A program made the position numbers and the translations under genes. A stretch of 17,364 bases of DNA. Source: DASPTT01 sp035623275. GTDB lineage: Bacteria > Actinomycetota > Acidimicrobiia > Acidimicrobiales > UBA8190. Location of the stretch: assembly GCA_035623275.1 (NCBI GenBank), contig DASPTT010000014.1:1-17364 (forward strand), read 5' to 3'. Positions within the stretch are counted from its first letter, which is position 1; each line of letters starts with the position of its first letter. This document shows, piece by piece, positions 12,340 through 17,364 of the stretch. A model generated the notes under the pieces. The model was given only the letters and a program-made list of their open reading frames with translations. It did no database searches and was not told the DNA's origin.

Positions 12340-13865
12340 CCGAGCCGACCCCGGTGACCCCCATCGAGGCCGCGGCCGGCGAGGTGGTCGAGCGGCTCGG
12401 CGGGCCGCGCGTCCCCGTCGACGACGCGCTGGTCGAGCGCCTGCGGGGCGCCTGCGCAGAGGTGCGCACCGACGACGAGTGCCGCGACGAGCTCGGCCGG
12501 GACTGGTGGCCGCTGGCGCTGCGCTGGGCCCTGCGCGGGGCCGTTCCGGCGCGCCCCGGCGCCGTGGCCCGGCCCACCGACGCCGCACAGGTGGCCGCGG
12601 TGCTGGCCGTCTGCCACGACGCCCGGGTCCCGGTGACGGCGGCCGCCGGCCGCTCCGGGGTGTGCGGTTCGAGCGTGCCCGTGTTCGGCGGGGTGGCCCT
12701 CGACCTCTGCGGCCTGGCGGGTGTGGCCGCCCTCGACACGACGTCGCTCGTCGCCGACGTCGCCGCCGGCACCTTCGGCCCGGACCTCGAGCGCGTGCTG
12801 CGGGCCGAGGACGCCACGCTCGGGCACTGGCCCCAGTCCATGGACCTCTCGACGGTGGGCGGATGGATCGCCTGTCGCGGTGCGGGTCAGTACTCGACCC
12901 GCTACGGCAAGATCGAGGACATGGTGGTGGGCCTCGAGGTGGCCCTGGCCGACGGCCGCATCGTCCGCACCGGCGGGAGCGGGCCGCGCGCCGCCGTCGG
13001 GCCCGACCTCAGCCAGCTCATCGTGGGCGCCGAGGGCACCCTCGGGGTGATCACCGAGGCGAGGCTCCGGCTCCACGCCCTGCCCGGTGCGGAAGGACGC
13101 GGGGCATGGGCGTTCGCCGACTTCGCCACCGGCCTGGAGGCCTGCCGCCGGGTCCTGCGCCGGGGTGCGACCCCGGCAGTGCTGCGCCTCTACGACGAGG
13201 TCGAGTCGGCCCGCAACTTCGACGTCGAGGGGCGGTGCCTGCTCGTCGTCCTGGACGAGGCCGACCCGGCCCTGCTCGAGGCGACGATGTCCGTCGTCGC
13301 CGAGGAGTGCGAGGTCCTCGGGGCCACCATCGAGGACACCGAGCTGGTCGAGCGCTGGGTGTCGCATCGCAACGACGTGTCGGCGCTCGCCCCCCTGTAC
13401 CGGGCGGGGGTCGTGGTCGACACCATCGAGATCGCGGCGCGCTGGAGCGCGTTGGGGGGGATCTACACGGCCGCCGTCGAGGGGCTGCGCGCCGTGCAGG
13501 GGACGTTGGCCGCCTCCGCGCACCAGTCCCACGCCTACGGCGACGGGGCCTGCCTCTACTTCACCTTCGGCGGCCGCATGCCCGACACCACGCCGGGCGC
13601 GGGCGACCCGGCGGTCGACGACGCGTGGGCCGAGCGCTACTACACGACGTGCTGGGACACGGTCACGGCGGTGGTGCGCGAGGCGGGCGGCGCCATCAGC
13701 CACCACCACGGCGTGGGGCTCAACCGGGGCCGGTACGTGGCCGACGCGCTGGGCGAAGGCTTCGGCGTGCTGTGCGCCGTCAAGAACGCGCTCGACCCCC
13801 GCGGCATCCTCAACCCGGGCAAGCTCGGGCTCCCCTCCCCCTTCGGCGAGGTGCCCTGGCCATGA
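12336..13865 (+). CDS. Alkyl-dihydroxyacetonephosphate synthase-like FAD enzyme
   Basis: A 509-aa flavoprotein of the VAO/PCMH fold. The FAD domain has ARPTDAAQVAAVLAVCHDARVPVTAAAGRSGVCGS, GHWPQSMDLSTVGGWIACRGAGQYSTRYGKIEDMVV and GPDLSQLIVGAEGTLGVITEARLRL. The C-terminal domain keeps features of the eukaryotic AGPS active site: RLYDE (equivalent to Arg419 region), GACLYFTF (Tyr578 region) and SHHHGVG with the triple histidine at 456-458. AGPS exchanges the acyl chain of acyl-DHAP for a fatty alcohol, making the ether bond of ether lipids. Mycobacterial relatives are Rv2251 and Rv3107c, whose activity I do not know to be established. ATG 12336 overlaps the glpD stop and has GGAGGAG (12321-12327) 8 nt upstream. 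A generic 2-hydroxyacid oxidase (glycolate or lactate) is the main alternative but fits the triple histidine less well. Confidence 0.85.
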   Translation: MTEPTPVTPIEAAAGEVVERLGGPRVPVDDALVERLRGACAEVRTDDECRDELGRDWWPLALRWALRGAVPARPGAVARPTDAAQVAAVLAVCHDARVPVTAAAGRSGVCGSSVPVFGGVALDLCGLAGVAALDTTSLVADVAAGTFGPDLERVLRAEDATLGHWPQSMDLSTVGGWIACRGAGQYSTRYGKIEDMVVGLEVALADGRIVRTGGSGPRAAVGPDLSQLIVGAEGTLGVITEARLRLHALPGAEGRGAWAFADFATGLEACRRVLRRGATPAVLRLYDEVESARNFDVEGRCLLVVLDEADPALLEATMSVVAEECEVLGATIEDTELVERWVSHRNDVSALAPLYRAGVVVDTIEIAARWSALGGIYTAAVEGLRAVQGTLAASAHQSHAYGDGACLYFTFGGRMPDTTPGAGDPAVDDAWAERYYTTCWDTVTAVVREAGGAISHHHGVGLNRGRYVADALGEGFGVLCAVKNALDPRGILNPGKLGLPSPFGEVPWP

Positions 13866-15319
13866 GCATCCTCGTGGTCGACGTGGGCACATCGGGCGTG
13901 CGCGCCGGGGTGGTGGACGCGGACGGCGCCGTGGGCCACGTCCACCACGCCGAGGTGCTCCCGACCTCCCCCGCGCCGGGCTTCGTCGAGTTCGACGCCC
14001 GGGCGATGGCCGACGCCGTCATGGGCGTGGCGACCCTCGCCCTGGCGGGGGCGGGCTCCGTCGCCGGCGTAGGCATCGCCAACCAACGGGCGTCGACGGT
14101 CGTCTGGGACCGCAAGAGCGGCCAGCCGGTGGCGCCGGGCATCGGCTGGCAGGACCTGCGCACGGTGGGCACCTGCCTGGCGCTGCGCGAACAGGGGATC
14201 CGGGTGGCGCCCAACGAGTCGTCCACCAAGCTGGCCATGCTGCTGGACCTGGCGGACCCCGATCGCACCCGCGACCTCTGCTTCGGGACCGTCGACACCT
14301 GGGTGGCCTGGACGCTGTCGGCGGGCGCGTTGCACGTCACCGACGCCACCAACGCCGGCGTGACCGGGCTCATGGCCAAGGACGCCTCGGCCTGGGACGA
14401 CGCCGTGCTCGACGCCCTGCGCATCCCTCGCAGCGTGCTGCCCGAGGTGGTGGACTCGAGCGGGATGGTCGGCGAGGCCGTCGCCCTGGCCGGCTCGCCG
14501 CCGATCTGTGGCATCGCCGGCGACCAGCAGGCGTCGCTGGTGGGCCAGGGGTGCACCCGCCGGGGCCTGGCCAAGGCCACCTTCGGCACCGGCGGCATGC
14601 TCGACCTCTGTGTCGGGCCCGAGCGCCCCGCCTTCCCGCGCCGGGGGGAGGCGGGCACGTTCCCCATCGTCGCCTGGCGACGCCACGGGCGCACGGTGTG
14701 GGGCACGGAGGCGGTCATGCTCTCCGCGGGCACCTGTGTGGAGTGGCTGCGCGACGACCTCGGGATCATCGCCAGCGCGGCGGAGTCCGACACCCTCGCC
14801 GCGCAGTGCACCGACACCGGGGACGTGTGGTTCGTCCCCGCGCTCCTCGGGCTCGGGGCGCCGGTGTGGGACTTCGGCGCGCGCGGCACGTTCGTCGGCA
14901 TCACCCGCGGGACCGGGCGCGCGGAGCTGACGCGGGCCGTGCTCGAGGGCATCGCCCATCGGGGGGCCGACCTCGTCGACGCGGCCGAGGCCGACACCGG
15001 CCTGGCCATCGGGTCGCTGCGCATCGACGGCGGCATGTCCGCCAACGCCACCTTCGTCCGCGCTCTGGCCGAGGCCGCGGGCCGGCCGGTCGAGGTGGCG
15101 CCGGTGCTCGAGGCGACCACCCTCGGCGCCGCCTACCTGGCGGGAATGGCCCTGGGCACCTGGGCCGACGAGGAGGAGGTGGCGGACGCCTGGCAGCCCG
15201 GCCGGGTGGTAGAGCCCTCGTGGAGCAGCACCCGGCGCGCCGCGGCCCGCGAGCGGTGGGTGCGGGCGCGGGACCGGTCGATGGCCACCGTCCCCGAGCT
15301 CTCCGGTCTCGACTTCTGA
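13862..15319 (+). CDS. FGGY-family kinase, divergent glycerol kinase-like
   Basis: A 485-aa sugar kinase aligned throughout with E. coli GlpK: DVGTSGVRAG (phosphate 1), GIANQRASTVVWD, GWQDLRT (Trp96), FGTVDTW, HVTDATNA, GIAGDQQASLVGQ (catalytic Asp221), KATFGTGGML, LLGLGAPVWDFGARGTFVGITRGT and IDGGMSANATFVRALAEAAGRPVEV..EATTLGAAYLAGMALG. Two glycerol-contact residues of GlpK differ: Glu84 is Ala77 (NQRA instead of NQRE) and Tyr135 is Asn118 (APNESSTK against DPYFSGTK). Arg76, Trp96 and Asp221 are kept. ATP-dependent phosphorylation of a polyol is therefore likely, with glycerol as the default guess but another substrate quite possible. The ATG at 13862 overlaps the upstream stop (ATGA), placing it in one operon with glpD and the AGPS-like gene. 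I leave out the symbol glpK because of the substitutions. Confidence 0.9.
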   Translation: MSILVVDVGTSGVRAGVVDADGAVGHVHHAEVLPTSPAPGFVEFDARAMADAVMGVATLALAGAGSVAGVGIANQRASTVVWDRKSGQPVAPGIGWQDLRTVGTCLALREQGIRVAPNESSTKLAMLLDLADPDRTRDLCFGTVDTWVAWTLSAGALHVTDATNAGVTGLMAKDASAWDDAVLDALRIPRSVLPEVVDSSGMVGEAVALAGSPPICGIAGDQQASLVGQGCTRRGLAKATFGTGGMLDLCVGPERPAFPRRGEAGTFPIVAWRRHGRTVWGTEAVMLSAGTCVEWLRDDLGIIASAAESDTLAAQCTDTGDVWFVPALLGLGAPVWDFGARGTFVGITRGTGRAELTRAVLEGIAHRGADLVDAAEADTGLAIGSLRIDGGMSANATFVRALAEAAGRPVEVAPVLEATTLGAAYLAGMALGTWADEEEVADAWQPGRVVEPSWSSTRRAAARERWVRARDRSMATVPELSGLDF

Positions 15320-15332
15320 CGCCTTCGGCGTC
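15318..15332 (+). terminator. Hairpin at the end of the glpD operon
   Basis: GACGCC and GGCGTC form a 6-bp stem with loop TTC, beginning inside the stop codon of the FGGY kinase gene. No T-run follows. It is a candidate terminator separating this operon from the MoxR gene, 91 bp downstream. Confidence 0.4.
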
Positions 15333-15397
15333 CGGGCACCGGCCCCGTGGCCGCTCCGGCAGGGCCGGCGCGTACAGCCGGCCAGGCCACGTGCCGA

Positions 15398-15403
15398 TAA
15401 CGT
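15398..15403 (+). promoter_or_regulatory. -10-like box of the moxR/DUF58 operon
   Basis: TAACGT is followed by 7 nt and the ATG at 15411, the spacing expected for a leaderless mRNA. In-frame GTGs at 15402 and 15408 overlap or closely follow the box, so ATG is preferred. Confidence 0.5.
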
Positions 15404-15410
15404 GACCGTG

Positions 15411-16436
15411 ATGGAGCCCGCGCCGAGCGGCGAGCAGGCGGAGGCCGGCGCCGGCGCCCTCGGTCTGGCGGCCGGCACCGGGGAGCCGACGGGGCTCGGC
15501 GCCCCCGACCCGTCGCAGGCCATCGACCTCGGCCGGGCCCTGGTCGACGCCCTCGGCCAGGTCCTGCTGGGCACCCCCGGTGCCCTCACCGCCGCCGCCG
15601 TCGCCGCGCTGTGCGGTGGGCACCTGCTCATCGAGGACGTCCCCGGCGTGGGCAAGACCGTGCTGGCCCGCGCCCTGGCGGTGTCGCTCGGGGTGGAGCT
15701 CTCACGCGTGCAAGGCCATCCCGACCTCCTCCCGAGCGACGTGACCGGGGTGTCGGTGTTCTCGCCCGACGTGGGCACCTGGGAGTTCCGCCCCGGCCCG
15801 GTGTTCTCGCACGTCGTCCTCGTCGACGAGCTCAACCGCACGCCGCCGCGCACCCAGGCCGCCCTGCTCGAGACCATGGAGGAGCAGCAGGTCAGCGTGG
15901 ACGGCGAGTCGTTCCCGCTGCCCCGGCCCCACCTGGTCATCGCCACCCAGAACCCGCTGTCGCAGCTCGGCACCTACCCGCTGGTGGAGAGCCAGCTCGA
16001 CCGCTTCGCGCTGTCGAGCGCGGTGGGCTACCCGGATGCCGCCACCGAGGCGCGCCTGGTCCTTCACCAGGGCGGACGCGACGCCCTGGCGGGCCTGCGC
16101 GCCGTGTGCACGCCCGCCGAATGGCTCGGGGCCCAGCGGGCCACCGCCTCGCTGACGGTGGCGCCGGCCGTGGCGGAGTACGCGGTCGCCCTGTGCCGCG
16201 CCAGCCGTGGCACGCCGGGGGTGCACCTCGGCGCCAGCCCGCGTGCCGCCATCTGGCTGACCCGCGCCGCGCAGGCCCACGCCGTGCTCGCGGAGCGCAC
16301 CTACGTCGTGCCCGACGACGTCAAGGCCGTGGCGGTGGCCTGCCTGGCGCACCGTCTGGTGACCGACGGCGGCGCCGGTCACTCGGTGACGGTGGTGCGC
16401 GAGCTCCTCGACACGACACCCGCGCCCAGACCGTGA
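15411..16436 (+). CDS. MoxR-family AAA+ ATPase
   Basis: A 341-aa AAA+ ATPase. After a low-complexity Ala/Gly-rich N-terminus (about 40 residues) come Walker A DVPGVGKT (76-83), QGHPDLLPSDVTG, Walker B VVLVDELNRTPP (Asp139-Glu140), the sensor segment IATQNPLSQLGTYPLVESQLDRF and a C-terminal lid with DDVKAVAVACLAHRL. The usual RIQFTPDLLPSD is RVQGHPDLLPSD here, a local change. MoxR proteins act as chaperones that insert cofactors into, or mature, partner complexes, commonly with VWA or DUF58 proteins; the downstream gene is DUF58, so this is the standard pair. The target is unknown. The stop overlaps the DUF58 start by four bases (GTGA). Start choice rests on the TAACGT box. Confidence 0.94.
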   Translation: MEPAPSGEQAEAGAGALGLAAGTGEPTGLGAPDPSQAIDLGRALVDALGQVLLGTPGALTAAAVAALCGGHLLIEDVPGVGKTVLARALAVSLGVELSRVQGHPDLLPSDVTGVSVFSPDVGTWEFRPGPVFSHVVLVDELNRTPPRTQAALLETMEEQQVSVDGESFPLPRPHLVIATQNPLSQLGTYPLVESQLDRFALSSAVGYPDAATEARLVLHQGGRDALAGLRAVCTPAEWLGAQRATASLTVAPAVAEYAVALCRASRGTPGVHLGASPRAAIWLTRAAQAHAVLAERTYVVPDDVKAVAVACLAHRLVTDGGAGHSVTVVRELLDTTPAPRP

Positions 16437-17362
16437 GGGCGCCGTTGCGCCCGGTCCGCCCCCTGGTACCGGTCGCGATGACGCTGTTCGTGCTCGTCGG
16501 GTGGGCGATCGTCGCCCACAACGGCGGGTCCGGCTGGGTGCAGTTCCTGGGTGAGGCCGTCGGCGCCGCCCTGCTCGTCGGCCTCCTCGGCCCGGCGCTG
16601 TCCCTGGCCCGCACCCGGGTCGACGTCGTGTGGGCCCCGCCCGACGCGGTGGCCGGCGCGCCCATCGAGCTACGGGTGCGAGCCGGCCGGCGCGTGCGCC
16701 TGCGCGCCGAGGAGCCCGCCGGGCCCGATGCCTTCGTCGGCCCGGCCCGCCTGCCGGGCGCACCGGAACGGTGGACGGTGTCCCGACCCCGTCACGGCCT
16801 GCTCGAGACCGTCGTGGTGCACGTCCAGAGCGCCGCGCCCTTCGGCCTCCTGTGGTGGTCGAAGCGGGTCGAGCTCCCCCTGCCGGTCACCGTCCACGTC
16901 GCTCCGCGCGCCGGGGCACCGGTGGCGGCCGCCTCGGTCCCCGACGACGGCACCGGGGAGGGGCGCGCCCGCACACCGGCCGTGGTGGGCGAGCCCCGCG
17001 GCGCCCGGCCCTATCGCCCGGGCGACAGCAGACGGTGGGTGCACTGGCCGGCCACCGCTCACAGCGGCTCGCTGATGGTGCGGGACATGGAGGCACCGGT
17101 GCGGGCCCCGGTGACGGTGACCGTGCAGCTCCCCCCCGACCCCGACGCGGCCGAGCGGGTGGCCGAGCAGGCGATGGGCACCGTGGCGGCCCTCGTCGGG
17201 CGCGGGGTGGCGGTGACGCTGGTCACCGACGAGGCGGGCGGGCCGGTGGTCGGGGGCGTCGACGACCGTCGCCGGGCCGGACGTCGTCTGGCCCGGGCCG
17301 TCAGCGCGACCGGCGCCGCCGGGCTCCCCGGCGTCCGGGTCGAGCAGGCGCGGCTGCCGTGA
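16433..17362 (+). CDS. DUF58 domain membrane protein
   Basis: A complete 309-aa protein. Two membrane segments lie near the N-terminus: about 11-29 (LVPVAMTLFVLVGWAIVA) and about 38-58 (FLGEAVGAALLVGLLGPALSLA). A beta-rich region follows, then the DUF58 signature ARPYRPGDSRRWVHWPATAHSGSLMVRDME, comparable to the family's RPGDxxRxIxW. The C-terminus is a VWA-like domain beginning PVTVTVQLP. It is shorter than many DUF58 proteins. The family's role is unclear, but it is constantly paired with MoxR ATPases and transglutaminase-like membrane proteins, suggesting maturation or assembly at the cell envelope. The GTG at 16433-16435 overlaps the moxR stop, indicating coupled translation. No ribosome site is needed or seen. 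Confidence 0.9.
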   Translation: MRAPLRPVRPLVPVAMTLFVLVGWAIVAHNGGSGWVQFLGEAVGAALLVGLLGPALSLARTRVDVVWAPPDAVAGAPIELRVRAGRRVRLRAEEPAGPDAFVGPARLPGAPERWTVSRPRHGLLETVVVHVQSAAPFGLLWWSKRVELPLPVTVHVAPRAGAPVAAASVPDDGTGEGRARTPAVVGEPRGARPYRPGDSRRWVHWPATAHSGSLMVRDMEAPVRAPVTVTVQLPPDPDAAERVAEQAMGTVAALVGRGVAVTLVTDEAGGPVVGGVDDRRRAGRRLARAVSATGAAGLPGVRVEQARLP

Positions 17363-17364
17363 AG
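17359..17364 (+). CDS. Possible start of the next gene in the moxR operon (edge)
   Basis: GTGAAG at the window edge overlaps the DUF58 stop in the same GTGA arrangement used upstream. In moxR-DUF58 operons the next gene is often a transglutaminase-like membrane protein. Only two codons are visible, so identity cannot be read. Confidence 0.3.

Noticed and set aside
12206..15319. Apparent 1037-codon plus-strand frame fusing upstream sequence to the FGGY kinase
   Set aside because: Only the part from 13862 has kinase motifs; the first 550 codons are Arg/Gly/Pro-rich and run out of frame over glpD and the AGPS-like gene.
10435..15973. Very long minus-strand open frames opposite glpD, the AGPS-like gene, the kinase and moxR
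   Set aside because: Their translations are low-complexity Arg/Gly/Ala/Pro sequence without recognisable domains, and well-supported genes lie on the plus strand.

Overview
The window looks like chromosomal DNA of a very GC-rich actinomycetota bacterium, plausibly the Acidimicrobiia or a relative. The evidence is a WhiB regulator, an N-terminal piece of an F420-type luciferase-like oxidoreductase, a PimB'-like mannosyltransferase, a TB16.3-like SRPBCC protein, a ROK glucokinase with the CxCGxxGC zinc motif, and many GTG starts. I saw no tRNA, rRNA, insertion sequence, prophage or CRISPR array. Protein identities come from recognised motifs and remembered family sequences, not from database searches.

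Layout. (1) Positions 1-3439, minus strand: a 72-aa zinc-ribbon protein, a 71-aa four-cysteine protein, a PimB'-like glycosyltransferase, an SRPBCC protein, a ROK sugar kinase and the start of a luciferase-like oxidoreductase. The last genes are tightly coupled. (2) 3487-3768, plus strand: a stand-alone Lrp/AsnC effector (RAM) domain protein, followed by a convergent intergenic region with hairpins and a 7-bp tandem repeat. (3) 4005-6255, minus: acyl-CoA dehydrogenase then trpD. (4) 6351-8278, plus: a DrrAB-like ABC exporter, ATPase plus permease. (5) 8354-8599, minus: a WhiB regulator. (6) 8820-10421, minus: a PerR-type Fur repressor, a rubredoxin-less rubrerythrin and a DUF3501 protein, which together look like a peroxide-defence operon. 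(7) 10576-15319, plus: glycerol-3-phosphate dehydrogenase, an alkyl-DHAP-synthase-like flavoprotein and a divergent glycerol-kinase-like FGGY kinase, joined by two ATGA overlaps. (8) 15411-17362, plus: a MoxR AAA+ ATPase and a DUF58 protein, with a possible next start at the window edge.

The most notable points are these. The GlpD / alkyl-DHAP synthase / FGGY kinase operon suggests ether-lipid or unusual glycerol-phosphate chemistry, and its kinase has lost two glycerol-contact residues. The Fur protein has every iron and zinc ligand expected of PerR and sits directly before rubrerythrin. Six operon-leading genes carry a TAnnnT box only 6-8 nt before the start codon, a pattern typical of leaderless mRNAs, while several internal genes have clear Shine-Dalgarno sequences. 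Part of the left side resembles, from memory, the Rv2185c-Rv2192c region of Mycobacterium tuberculosis (SRPBCC, pimB', trpD).
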